Of a DNA stretch of 64,000 nucleotides, positions 39,955 through 48,331 are shown piece after piece. The notes under the pieces were generated by a model that worked only from the letters and a program-made list of their open reading frames with translations, had not been told where the DNA came from and made no database searches. The position numbers and the translations under genes are program-made. Source of the stretch: SCN-70-22 sp046327755 (GTDB lineage: Bacteria > Gemmatimonadota > Gemmatimonadetes > Gemmatimonadales > Gemmatimonadaceae); contig JAXLXW010000001.1 of the NCBI GenBank assembly GCA_046327755.1, positions 922,979 to 986,978 on the forward strand, written 5' to 3'. The stretch's first letter is position 1. The number at the start of each line of letters is the position of its first letter.

Positions 39955-41151
39955 ATGCGCAATGCCTTGGCTCGGCTGACGCCGCTGGCGCTGCTCTCGC
40001 TTTGCGCGCTTCCCAATACTGTGGCAGCGCAACGGGTGCAGTACCGCCTCACGGACCGGCCCCCGGGCACGTGGCGCGTGGGAGGGGCTCCCCTGTTGGA
40101 GATCGGGGGAGCGGAGGGGGGCGGTCCCACGGAGTTCACCCACATCGTGGGAGTCACGCGGCTCTCGAATGGCAGCGTGGTGGTCGCCGACGCGCTGAGC
40201 CGTGAACTGCGCCACTTCAGCGCCGACGGGGAGTTCCTCGGACTCATCGCCCGCCAGGGGAACGGCCCGGGCGAACTATCCGAGCTCGACCACCTGACGA
40301 GCGTTCGGGATACGTTGGTCGTCTTCGAGGGGCGCGAGGCGGTGCAACTGTTCACGGCCAGCGGGTGGGTGCGTCGCTCGCGCCGTGCGAGCCTGGCGGG
40401 GCACATCGTGCAGGTGCCGCAGGCTGTCCTGCGACCGAGCGAGGTGTTGTGGTGGCTCCGCCAGGGCTCGGAACGGCCGTTGAGTGCGCGGGGCGATTCG
40501 TTGTTCGCGGGCTTGTCGTCGGCGGCGCACAGCGCCATCCGGCTCCTCGCGGCGCTCCCACTCTCCCCCACCTACAGTGTGCCGGGCGGCCGGGCCATGT
40601 ACCCGCTAGGCTTCGCCCCCGAGCCGTTGATCGCCGCGTACGACGATCGGTGGTGCGTGGGATATCCGGCGGTGTACAGCATCCGATGCTTAGACCGCGC
40701 CGGGCGCGTGGTCCTGGAGCTTATGCGAGAGGTGAGCGCGCACTCGGTAACCTCGGCGGCCAGGGACGCATACCGCGCCGCGGCGAGCGGTCGACGCGCT
40801 GATGGGACCTCCCGATACGAAGGGAGCCTTCGCGCGCACAGGGAGCGCGTGGCGCAAGCGGCCCGCTTCGCGGCGAGCTTTCCGGCCTACTCGCAGCTCC
40901 TGATCAGCGTGGGCGGGGAGCTCTGGGTGCGCCGCTATGAGATGGAAGACGGCCTGAGCGCGAGCCGCTGGCGCTCGAATCCGCGCCCGAGTCGGTGGTC
41001 CGTCTACGATCGCTCTGGCCGATGGGTGGCGGACGCAACGCTGCCGCCCCGATTCGCCCCGTCGGAGATCGGCACCGACTACGTGGTCGGGGTCACCTCG
41101 GATGCTGATGACGTGGAGCGGGTCACGATGTGGCACCTGACGCGGCGATGA
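39955..41151 (+). CDS. 6-bladed beta-propeller, secreted
   Basis: 398 residues. Signal MRNALARLTPLALLSLCALP then NTVAAQ. Blades: EFTHIVGVTRLSNGSVVVAD, RELRHFSADGEFLGLIARQG, NGPGELSELDHLTSVRDTLV, VFEGREAVQLFTASGWVRRS, and the closing FAPSEIGTDYVVGVTSDADD with VERVTMWHLTRR. Fourth family member. It is framed by GTTAGGC 17 bp upstream and GCCTAAC 8 bp downstream, exact complements, so it looks like an old cassette that settled in the chromosome. Confidence 0.8.
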   Translation: MRNALARLTPLALLSLCALPNTVAAQRVQYRLTDRPPGTWRVGGAPLLEIGGAEGGGPTEFTHIVGVTRLSNGSVVVADALSRELRHFSADGEFLGLIARQGNGPGELSELDHLTSVRDTLVVFEGREAVQLFTASGWVRRSRRASLAGHIVQVPQAVLRPSEVLWWLRQGSERPLSARGDSLFAGLSSAAHSAIRLLAALPLSPTYSVPGGRAMYPLGFAPEPLIAAYDDRWCVGYPAVYSIRCLDRAGRVVLELMREVSAHSVTSAARDAYRAAASGRRADGTSRYEGSLRAHRERVAQAARFAASFPAYSQLLISVGGELWVRRYEMEDGLSASRWRSNPRPSRWSVYDRSGRWVADATLPPRFAPSEIGTDYVVGVTSDADDVERVTMWHLTRR

Positions 41152-41158
41152 GGGAGAC

Positions 41159-41190
41159 GCCTAACGCGCACTGGAGATGACCGCCGGCGG
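41159..41190 (+). other. fossil attC, 5' half
   Basis: GCCTAACGCGCACTGGAGAT then GACCGCCGG. In intact sites this reads GCCTAACxxGCGCTGGAGCAGACGG, so the R'' core and arm are present. No R' follows within the next 150 bp. Confidence 0.6.
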
Positions 41191-41352
41191 GTCTTGCGAG
41201 AGGCGGCCAGGCCGCCCGAGTGATCCGTTGACTGCAGCGCGACTGCAGCGCAACGTGCAGGCGCCGGCGGTACGTCGCCATAGTTCCTCTCACAGGCACG
41301 CACCATCCGCGTGTCTCCGCTCGCCACACGCACTCGACATAGTCGCCTCGCC

Positions 41353-41913
41353 ATGGGACTCCTGACCTTCAGTCTCAACCTGACCCTCGACGGTTGCGTC
41401 GATCACCGGGAAGGGATCGCGGACGACGAGACGCACGCCTTCTTCACCCGACTCATGGACGAGGGCGGGGCGATGCTGTGGGGGCGCGTCACCTATGAGA
41501 TGATGGAGAGCTACTGGCCACTCGTTGCTCGCGGCGAGGTGGCGGCGCCGCCCGCGATGCGCGAGTGGGCGGACAAGCTCGAGGCCAAGCCGAAGTACGT
41601 GGTGTCGTCCACCCGCACGAGCTTCCCGTGGACCAACAGCCACCACATCGCCGGCGACCTGCGCACGAGCGTGCAGGCGCTCAAGGACGCGACCCCTTCG
41701 GGCGTCCTCCTCGGGAGCGGCATGCTCGCGGCCGAGCTGGACCGGATGGATCTCATCGACGTGTACGTGTTCCTCGTTCACCCGAGGATCGCCGGTCACG
41801 GCCCGGCCTTGTACGCGAGCGGGCTGCCCAGCACGCGACGGCTCACGCTGGTCTCGGCGACGCCGTTTCGAAACGGCGCGGTGGCGCTGCGCTACCTGCG
41901 CGCGCACGGCTAA
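41353..41913 (+). CDS. DHFR/RibD-like reductase family protein
   Basis: 186 residues from ATG 41353. MGLLTFSLNLTLDGCVDHRE, AMLWGRVTYEMMESYWPLVA, KYVVSSTRTSFPWTNSHHIA, GVLLGSGMLAAELDRMDLID, VYVFLVHPRIAGHGPALYAS. This is the RibD C-terminal/DHFR-like fold with the G(R/S)xTYE motif and the LLGSG nucleotide loop. Small members like this one are NADPH-dependent reductases of unknown substrate. A truncated relative remains at 35585. Confidence 0.85.
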   Translation: MGLLTFSLNLTLDGCVDHREGIADDETHAFFTRLMDEGGAMLWGRVTYEMMESYWPLVARGEVAAPPAMREWADKLEAKPKYVVSSTRTSFPWTNSHHIAGDLRTSVQALKDATPSGVLLGSGMLAAELDRMDLIDVYVFLVHPRIAGHGPALYASGLPSTRRLTLVSATPFRNGAVALRYLRAHG

Positions 41914-41967
41914 GCACGGGTTGCTGGCAACGGATTGTTGCCAACGGAAGGGAGGCGTCTCCCGGCG

Positions 41968-42837
41968 CTACGGCTTGGCGTCGAGAAAGTCGTTCACCAT
42001 TGGGACGATGACGCCCGCGCGCTCCATGAGTGAGACGTGCGTCGTGTTGGGCAATACGGCCAGTCGCGACGCAGTGCGCGCCCCCATGTCGCCGTGCGTT
42101 CCGCCCCCCTTGAGGCGAAACATCTCCGCGACGTGCTCCAGCCGGATGCCGTCGGCATCGCCATGGATGAAGAACATCGGCGCGGTGGTCGCCCGCAGCT
42201 GATCGGCCGTGACGTCCTTGCCCTTGGCGTTGGCAGCGACCATGCGCTCGACAAACTTGGCGAAGTGTGTAGGCGTCGGGCTCAACCGCAAATACTCGGT
42301 CTCGAGCGGTGAGCCCTTGAACAGCTCCGCCGTGAGTGTCGCCAGGGCCTCTCGCCCTTCCTTGACGACACCATCCTGCCGGTAGGTGGACGAGATGATG
42401 ACCGCCTTTCGCACGCGGTCGGGATGTCGCACCGCCACTCGCAGCGCGACGCCGCCGCCCATGCTGTAACCGATGAGGTCTGCCTGCGGGATCCTGAGAT
42501 ACGCGAGGAGCGCCGCAACGTCGTCGGCGAGGTTCTCGCTGGTGAGATCTCGAGCAATGTCCGCCGTGCGTCCGTGCCCCTGCATCTCGACCGCAATGAC
42601 CTTTCGCGTCCTCGCGAGTTCGCTGATCCACCCATTCCAGTTGTTGGTGATGGTCATGAACGACCCGTGCAGCAACACCACCGGGGCGCCGGAGCCGTGG
42701 ACCTCGTAGTACATCTTGAGTCCGTTGACAGGCGCATAGCCCGTGGTGGGGCGCGGCTGCGCCGGCAAGTCGGTGCTGGTCATGGGCATCACCAGGAACG
42801 CGGCGATAGGCAGTGTGGCGCGGAGCCGTTTCATCAT
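41968..42837 (-). CDS. exported alpha/beta hydrolase
   Basis: 289 residues from ATG 42837, overlapping the upstream gene's stop (ATGA). Signal MKRLRATLPIAAFLVMPMTS. Core: LKMYYEVHGSGAPVVLLHGS with oxyanion loop HGSF, nucleophile elbow GYSMGG (Ser about 140), acid FFIHGDADGIR, and His near TTHVSLMERAG. All three catalytic residues are present. The upstream genes are an SRPBCC protein and an ArsR regulator, with which it forms an operon. Substrate unknown. Confidence 0.88.
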   Translation of the reverse strand: MMKRLRATLPIAAFLVMPMTSTDLPAQPRPTTGYAPVNGLKMYYEVHGSGAPVVLLHGSFMTITNNWNGWISELARTRKVIAVEMQGHGRTADIARDLTSENLADDVAALLAYLRIPQADLIGYSMGGGVALRVAVRHPDRVRKAVIISSTYRQDGVVKEGREALATLTAELFKGSPLETEYLRLSPTPTHFAKFVERMVAANAKGKDVTADQLRATTAPMFFIHGDADGIRLEHVAEMFRLKGGGTHGDMGARTASRLAVLPNTTHVSLMERAGVIVPMVNDFLDAKP

Positions 42838-43316
42838 CCCTCCAACGTGGCGAGCACCTCGTCCAACAGGTCGTACTGTTCCGGCGCCCCGCTCGTTCCC
42901 GTGCTGCCGGTGGCGATGGCTTCGTCGAGCGCTTCCTTCGACGGATACAGTTCGCGCAGGATGAGAAGCGTCTGGCCGCCCTTCTCCTCGAAGGTGACGG
43001 TGCTGATGGGACCGTCGGCCCCCTCCTCGTTCGTCCAGACGATGCGCGAGGGAGGCGTGACTTCGACGTACTTGCCGAAGAAGGCCATCGGTTGCTCGAA
43101 GTCGGGATGGCTGAAGACGAAGCGATACGTCCCCCCGGTGCGAACGTCGGCCTCGCACGAGACGAAGGTGATGCCAAACGACTTCGGCGTCCACCAGCGC
43201 ATCATCAACTCGGGGCTGCTCCACGCCTTGAATACGAGGCGGGCGGGGGCATTGAAGGTGCGCGTGACGACCATCTCGCGATCTGACGCGCGCTCTACCG
43301 TTGTAGGGTTGTGCAT
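42834..43316 (-). CDS. SRPBCC (AHSA1-type) protein
   Basis: 160 residues from ATG 43316. ASDREMVVTRTFNAPARLVF, KAWSSPELMMRWWTPKSFGI, TGGTYRFVFSHPDFEQPMAF, FGKYVEVTPPSRIVWTNEEG, DEVLATLEG. The START-like hydrophobic cavity domain is complete. Usual partner of the ArsR-type regulator encoded just upstream, with which it is thought to act in stress or ligand response. Confidence 0.9.
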   Translation of the reverse strand: MHNPTTVERASDREMVVTRTFNAPARLVFKAWSSPELMMRWWTPKSFGITFVSCEADVRTGGTYRFVFSHPDFEQPMAFFGKYVEVTPPSRIVWTNEEGADGPISTVTFEEKGGQTLLILRELYPSKEALDEAIATGSTGTSGAPEQYDLLDEVLATLEG

Positions 43317-43354
43317 GAGGGGATGACGTGTGGAGTTAGTGGGCTGGGGAGTTC

Positions 43355-43720
43355 CTACGCTCGCTTCTTTCGCGCTTCGACGCGTTCTGCCCGCTTCAGC
43401 TCCTCCACGACCTGGTCCAACTCGTCGAAGCGAGCGCTCCAGAGCTGACGGTACCGTTCGATCCACGCCGCCTCCTCCTCGAGCCGGCGCGGGCCGAGTC
43501 GGCAGGTGCGCACGCGTCCGGCCTTCGCCGTGCTCACGAAGCCGGTCTGCTCGAGAACGCCGATGTGCTTCTTCATTCCGGTGAGGGACATCTGGAACAG
43601 CCCGGCGAGTTCCGTGATCGACGCGTCCCTCCTCCCGAGCCGTTCGAGGATGCCCCGTCGCGTGGGATCGGCGAGGGCGGCGAAGGAGGCGTCGAGTTGG
43701 GGAGATTGAAACTGAACCAT
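43355..43720 (-). CDS. ArsR-family transcriptional regulator
   Basis: 121 residues from ATG 43720. The frame is open far upstream on this strand, but that part is antisense to other genes. LDASFAALADPTRRGILERL, ASITELAGLFQMSLTGMKKH, IGVLEQTGFVSTAKAGRVRT is the winged helix. The C-terminal helix (WSARFDELDQVVEELKRAER) dimerises. No metal-binding Cys motif, so not a metal sensor. It binds the palindrome that contains its own start codon. Confidence 0.92.
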   Translation of the reverse strand: MVQFQSPQLDASFAALADPTRRGILERLGRRDASITELAGLFQMSLTGMKKHIGVLEQTGFVSTAKAGRVRTCRLGPRRLEEEAAWIERYRQLWSARFDELDQVVEELKRAERVEARKKRA

Positions 43721-43732
43721 GTGGTTCAGTTT
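43709..43732. promoter_or_regulatory. perfect palindrome over the arsR start codon
   Basis: Arms AAACTGAACCA (43709-43719) and TGGTTCAGTTT (43722-43732), 11 bp each, with two bases between. The reverse complement of the centre contains the ATG of the regulator. Such palindromes are the known autoregulatory operators of ArsR genes paired with SRPBCC genes. Confidence 0.85.
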
Positions 43733-43891
43733 ATGTCGTTGGGAGATCGAGCGCAATAGCGATTTGACAGGCCATCGCCGCGCCTCGATGTTGGTCGGCG
43801 CTTCGCATGGCCTCGAGGGCGACGCGCGGGACGGTCGCAGCCCGCGAGGCGGTGGCGTGCAGGATCCCCCCCTTACCGAGCCCCCCGCGTC

Positions 43892-44803
43892 ATGAGCATC
43901 CGCCTCGCCCTGCTGGTCCTCATCGGCGCCACGAGCGCGCTCTTCATCGTGCTCTGGGTTCGCAGCCTCGCGCGGGGAGCGGCGAGCGATACGTCCGCGA
44001 GCGTTCGCCCCACATGGACGGAGATCGCCATCGGCGCCGTCTCCAACTTCTTCGACACACTCGGCATCGGCTCGTTTGCGACCACGACCGCGGCCTACAA
44101 GGCGCTGCGCCTCGTGCCTGACGAGCACATCCCCGGGACGCTCCTCATCGGCCACGCGCTCCCGGTGGCGACGCAGGCCTTCATCTTCATCGCTGGTGTG
44201 CACGTCGACACGACGGTGCTCCTGACACTCATCGCCGCGTGCGTCGCCGGAGGGTGGCTCGGTGCCGGCGTGGCCACGCGCCTCCCGCGCCGCCCGATCC
44301 AGATCGGGATGGGGTCCGGGCTCCTCCTCGCGGCGACGCTGATGGTGCTGACACAGGTGGGGGCCCTGCCCGGGGGCGGAACCGCCCAGTCGCTCGCCGG
44401 TGGCCCGCTGGTCTTCGCGGCGGTGATGTCCGCCCTGTTCGGCGCGCTGTTGATGATCGGGATCGGGAACTACGCGCCGACGTTGATCCTCCTCAGCCTC
44501 CTGGGCATGGATCCGCGCGCCGCGTTCCCGATCATGATGGGGGCGGCGGCGCTGGTGAACATGGCCGGCGGGTTGCGATTCATCAGCCGGGCGCGATATC
44601 ACCCTCGCGCGGCACTCGGCCTCACGCTGGGCGGGATCCCGGCGGTGCTGCTGGCGGGGCTGGTGGTGAAGACGCTCCCGCTCGAGGTGCTGCGCTGGGT
44701 GGTGGTCGCCGTCGTGACGTACGCGGCGGTGATGATGTTGCGGTCGGCATTCGTCACGCAGCCGTCGCCGGCCGAGGGAGTCGCCGAGGCGAGCGTCGCC
44801 TAA
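43892..44803 (+). CDS. TauE/SafE-family sulfite exporter
   Basis: 303 residues, seven to eight membrane segments. IAIGAVSNFFDTLGIGSFAT is the family's first conserved repeat (GxxxGxFDTLGIGSFA). Then PGTLLIGHALPVATQAFIFI, GGWLGAGVATRLPRRPIQIG, MGSGLLLAATLMVL, the second repeat GIGNYAPTLILLSLLGMDPR and PIMMGAAALVNMAGGLRFI. Predicted to move sulfite or organosulfonates across the inner membrane. Stop TAA lies in GCCTAACG. Confidence 0.9.
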   Translation: MSIRLALLVLIGATSALFIVLWVRSLARGAASDTSASVRPTWTEIAIGAVSNFFDTLGIGSFATTTAAYKALRLVPDEHIPGTLLIGHALPVATQAFIFIAGVHVDTTVLLTLIAACVAGGWLGAGVATRLPRRPIQIGMGSGLLLAATLMVLTQVGALPGGGTAQSLAGGPLVFAAVMSALFGALLMIGIGNYAPTLILLSLLGMDPRAAFPIMMGAAALVNMAGGLRFISRARYHPRAALGLTLGGIPAVLLAGLVVKTLPLEVLRWVVVAVVTYAAVMMLRSAFVTQPSPAEGVAEASVA

Positions 44804-44926
44804 CGGCTGGTGCCGCCCGGGGCGATCGCCGCGCGCCCAACGTTCCGGATGGTTCGTGGCTTCACACTGCGGCGCACGACGCGGTGCGCGAGTGGTTCCC
44901 CCGTTTCCCGTCCTTCCTTCGGAGGC

Positions 44927-46381
44927 ATGATGCAAGCCGCAATTGGTCGTCGGTTCCGCCCCGCCCTCGCCCTGCTCGCGCTCCCGCTGTTGGCCGCGAC
45001 ACCGCTCCGCGCCCAGGGCACGATCGCGCAGGATCCCGACGTCCTGGGCGCCGAGCGGTTGTACTCCGCGTGGCTCGAGGGGCAGATCGCGTACAAGGGG
45101 CTCCCCGGCATCGCGGTGGGCGTCGTCTACGACCAGCAGCTCGTCTGGGCCGCGGGGTTCGGCTACGCCGACGTCGCGCGCAAGGTCCCGATGACCGCCG
45201 AGACGAAGTTCCGCATGGCCTCGCACAGCAAGATGTTCGCGGCGATCGCCATCATGCAGCTGCGCGAGGAGGGGAAGCTCCGCCTCGACGATCCGGTCGA
45301 GAAGTACCTCCCGTGGTTCCACGCGCAGCCGGCAACGCCCGACGACGGCCCCATCACCATCGAGCAGCTCCTCTCGCACGAGTCCGGGTTGCAGCGCGAG
45401 GCCGGCGACCATTGGACGACCAACGAGTTCCCCACCATGGAGGAACTCAAGAAGTTGTACAGCTCCCGGCAGGCGGCGTTCGCGCCGAACACGCGCTGGA
45501 AGTACTCCAACCTCGCCTTCGCGATTGCCGGCGCGATCGTGGAGCAGGTGACGGGGATGTCGTGGGGCGACTACGTCGAGGCGAACATCTTCAAGCCGCT
45601 GGGGATGACTGCGTCCAGCGTGGACAAGAACGTCCCTGGCCTCACGGTGCCGTACGGACGCCGCATGCCGGACGGGTCGCGCGCCATCATCCCGTTCATC
45701 GACGCGCGCGGGATGGGGGCGGCGACCGGGGTGACGTCGAACGTTGTCGACATGGCAAAGTTTGTCTCGGCGAACTTCCGCGGCGGGGCGCGCGGCGGGA
45801 GCCAGATCGTGAGCGCCGCCTCGTGGCGCGAGATGCATCGCGTTCGCGCGGTGGAGAACGACTGGCGCTCGGGGACCGGGCTCGGCTTCGACATGCGGCG
45901 CATCAACGATCGCACGTGGGTCGGTCACGGCGGCGGCTACCTCGGCAACACGACGCAGACGCAGATCCAGCTCGACGACAGGGTTGGCGTGATCGTCCTG
46001 ACCAATACCAACGACTCCAACGTGGGCGACCTCGCACGCCAGCTCGCCGTCACCGTCGGCAGCGCGGTGGCAAAGGCGGCGAAGCCGAAGGAGGTCGCCG
46101 GCGTCGCCTGGGATCCGGCGTGGGAGCGGTTCGCGGGGCTGTATCGCGGGTCATGGGGCGACCAGCAGGTGGTGCTTCTCAACAAGAAGCTGGTGCTCAT
46201 CACGCCGAACGGCGCCAACGTCGACAACCCTGCCACGCTCGAGCCGCTCGGCAACGGGCGCTTCCGCCTGGTGGCGCCGAGCGGCGGTGGCGAAGTGGGG
46301 GAGGTGGTGCGCTTCGGCGAGGAGCCGGGGAAGCCTATGCGGTTGTATGTGGGGGATGGGTTCCTGGACCGGGTGCGATAG
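44927..46381 (+). CDS. class C beta-lactamase-type serine hydrolase
   Basis: 484 residues from ATG 44927 or 44930, just behind GGAGG. Signal MQAAIGRRFRPALALLALPL then LAATPLRAQG. Catalytic S-x-x-K in MASHSKMFAAIAIMQLREEG, second motif YSN in KYSNLAFAIAGAIVEQVTG, third HGG in WVGHGGGYLGNTTQTQIQ. A C-terminal beta domain (WERFAGLYRGSWGDQQVVLL) follows, typical of this subgroup. Exported peptidase or esterase. Next gene starts at the base after its stop. Confidence 0.9.
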   Translation: MMQAAIGRRFRPALALLALPLLAATPLRAQGTIAQDPDVLGAERLYSAWLEGQIAYKGLPGIAVGVVYDQQLVWAAGFGYADVARKVPMTAETKFRMASHSKMFAAIAIMQLREEGKLRLDDPVEKYLPWFHAQPATPDDGPITIEQLLSHESGLQREAGDHWTTNEFPTMEELKKLYSSRQAAFAPNTRWKYSNLAFAIAGAIVEQVTGMSWGDYVEANIFKPLGMTASSVDKNVPGLTVPYGRRMPDGSRAIIPFIDARGMGAATGVTSNVVDMAKFVSANFRGGARGGSQIVSAASWREMHRVRAVENDWRSGTGLGFDMRRINDRTWVGHGGGYLGNTTQTQIQLDDRVGVIVLTNTNDSNVGDLARQLAVTVGSAVAKAAKPKEVAGVAWDPAWERFAGLYRGSWGDQQVVLLNKKLVLITPNGANVDNPATLEPLGNGRFRLVAPSGGGEVGEVVRFGEEPGKPMRLYVGDGFLDRVR

Positions 46382-47539
46382 ATGAGACCCACCGACGGAT
46401 TGCAGCTTGGCCGTTGCATGCGTGCCGGCGTGCTTCTCATCGCCGTGTGCGCCGCGCTGGTGCCGGCGACCGCGCTCCGTGCACAGCGTGTGGCGGCCAC
46501 CGTCCCGCGTGACTCCATCGCCACGCGGCTCCGTGACCTCGACCGCATCCACACCCCTGAGGGGATTGAGGAGGTCGAGCAACTCGACGTCAACGGCAGC
46601 ACGCAGTGGATCTCCATTCGCGGACTCAACCGGGACAATCCGGTGCTTCTCGTGCTGCACGGCGGCCCGGGGAGCGCGCTCATGGGAATGACGTGGGCGT
46701 ACCAGAAGCCGTGGGAAGACTTCTTCACCGTCGTCAACTGGGACCAGCGCGGGGTCGGGAAGAGCTTCTCCGCCGCGGACTCTGCGCGGCTGGGCGCGAC
46801 GCTCTCGCCCGAGCAACTGGCGCGCGACGCGGCAGTCGTTGCCCAACACATCCGGGAGAAGCTCGGTCCGCGCAAGATGGCTGTCATGGGATTCTCCTAT
46901 GGCACGTCCATCGGGCCGAGGCTCGTGGAGATGCACCCCGACTGGTTCTCGGTCTATGTCGGCGTTGGGCAGATGAGCAACGAGAACAACGAGAAGATCA
47001 TCTACGACGAAGTCGTGCGGCGCGCGCGCGCGAGGAACGACACGGCCGTCATGCGCCAGCTCGACTCGATCGCCCCGTACCCCCCAACCGACCGGCGCCC
47101 CAACTATCGAGAGATGAACATGATCCGCCGGTACACCGCGCTCTACGACGGTAACTGGTATGGGAAGAAGAACCTCAGCCTTTACTATGCGCTCCCGGCG
47201 TGGGGGCCTGACTACTCTCTCGAGGAGGCCGCGAACGTGGGGCCGGCGATGGGTTGGATGGGGCGGCACCTGGTCGACGGGAGCAAAGGGGAGCGTCCGC
47301 GCATCGTCGAGCGCTTCCAGGTGCCGGTAATCATCCTCGGCGGACGCAACGACCTCATGACGACGTATGCCGGCGCACGCGCGTGGTTCGAGAAGGTCAC
47401 CGCTCCGAGGAAGGAGTTCATCACGTTCGAGCGCAGTGCGCACTTCATCATGTTCGAGGAGCCGGGGCGCTTCCTGCTCACGCTGGTGAATACCGTCCTG
47501 CCGCTCGCCGGCGGCAGCGCGCCGGCCGAGCGACGATAG
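46382..47539 (+). CDS. proline-iminopeptidase-like alpha/beta hydrolase
   Basis: 385 residues. Signal at about 13-34 (MRAGVLLIAVCAALVPATAL). PVLLVLHGGPGSALMGMTWA contains the HGGPG oxyanion loop of peptidase family S33, WDQRGVGKSF is the family's second motif, nucleophile elbow GFSYGTS (Ser about 174), acid IILGGRNDLMT and His SAHFIMFEEP. It lies directly behind the serine hydrolase gene, so both are probably cotranscribed, and both act outside the cytoplasm. Confidence 0.9.
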   Translation: MRPTDGLQLGRCMRAGVLLIAVCAALVPATALRAQRVAATVPRDSIATRLRDLDRIHTPEGIEEVEQLDVNGSTQWISIRGLNRDNPVLLVLHGGPGSALMGMTWAYQKPWEDFFTVVNWDQRGVGKSFSAADSARLGATLSPEQLARDAAVVAQHIREKLGPRKMAVMGFSYGTSIGPRLVEMHPDWFSVYVGVGQMSNENNEKIIYDEVVRRARARNDTAVMRQLDSIAPYPPTDRRPNYREMNMIRRYTALYDGNWYGKKNLSLYYALPAWGPDYSLEEAANVGPAMGWMGRHLVDGSKGERPRIVERFQVPVIILGGRNDLMTTYAGARAWFEKVTAPRKEFITFERSAHFIMFEEPGRFLLTLVNTVLPLAGGSAPAERR

Positions 47540-47638
47540 CGGTGCCAGGCTCCCTCCGGCTGTTGGCGACCGGCGAGTCCAGGCACCTCCTTCCTCGCCA
47601 CGCGTAGCGCTCACTCGTACGGCACGGGAGCGATCGGC

Positions 47639-48262
47639 ATGCCACAACCGAGCGAGGATCTTCGCCGCGAGTTCGGCGACATCGACATCTACCTCTTCGA
47701 CCAGCTGCATCGCGGGCGCATCGCCGAGGGGATGACGGTGCTCGATGCCGGCTGCGGACGTGGCCGGAATCTCGTGTATCTCCTGCGGCGCGGGTTCGAC
47801 GTCTGGGGGACAGATGGCGACGAGGGCGCCATCGCGGCGGTGCGCGCACAGGCCGCCACACTGGCACCGACGCTCCCTGCCAACCGCTTTCGCGTCGAGC
47901 CGGTGGAGCGGATGTCGTTCGACGACGAGACGTTCGATGTGGTGATCAGTAGCGCCGTGCTGCACTTCGCCCGCGATGACGCGCACTGGGACGCGATGCT
48001 GCGCGAGATGTGGCGCGTGCTCAAGCGCGGCGGGTTGTTCTTCGCGCGATTGGCCACCGACCTCGGACACGAGGCGCGGGTGCGCTCGCTGGGCAATCGG
48101 CGCTTCATCATGCCGGACGGCGACGAGCGTTTCCTCGTGGACGAGGCGTATGTCATGGAGGCGACGCGCCGCGTGCGCGGAACGCTCGTCGATCCGCTCA
48201 AGACGAGTGTCGTGCAGAACACGCGGTCGATGATGACCTGGGTGGCGCGGCGCACGACGTAG
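47639..48262 (+). CDS. class I SAM-dependent methyltransferase
   Basis: 207 residues. MTVLDAGCGRGRNLVYLLRR gives the SAM loop (DAGCGRG at about 35-41), then GFDVWGTDGDEGAIAAVRAQ, MSFDDETFDVVISSAVLHFA (motif post-I/II) and MLREMWRVLKRGGLFFARL. Rossmann-like Methyltransf_11 type. Substrate unknown. No signal peptide. Confidence 0.9.
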   Translation: MPQPSEDLRREFGDIDIYLFDQLHRGRIAEGMTVLDAGCGRGRNLVYLLRRGFDVWGTDGDEGAIAAVRAQAATLAPTLPANRFRVEPVERMSFDDETFDVVISSAVLHFARDDAHWDAMLREMWRVLKRGGLFFARLATDLGHEARVRSLGNRRFIMPDGDERFLVDEAYVMEATRRVRGTLVDPLKTSVVQNTRSMMTWVARRTT

Positions 48263-48331
48263 ACGGGCAATCGGCTGCCAGGCGCAGACCGCTCATGCAT
48301 CCTCACTCACGCTGTTCGTCTGGCACCGTCA

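Noticed and set aside
43355..45928. 857-codon open frame on the minus strand
   Set aside because: Only the last 121 codons are a gene (ArsR). The rest is antisense to the TauE and serine hydrolase genes and has repetitive His/Arg/Asp composition typical of shadow frames in GC-rich DNA.
46151..48070. 639-codon open frame on the minus strand
   Set aside because: Antisense to the hydrolase and methyltransferase genes; no protein-like pattern.
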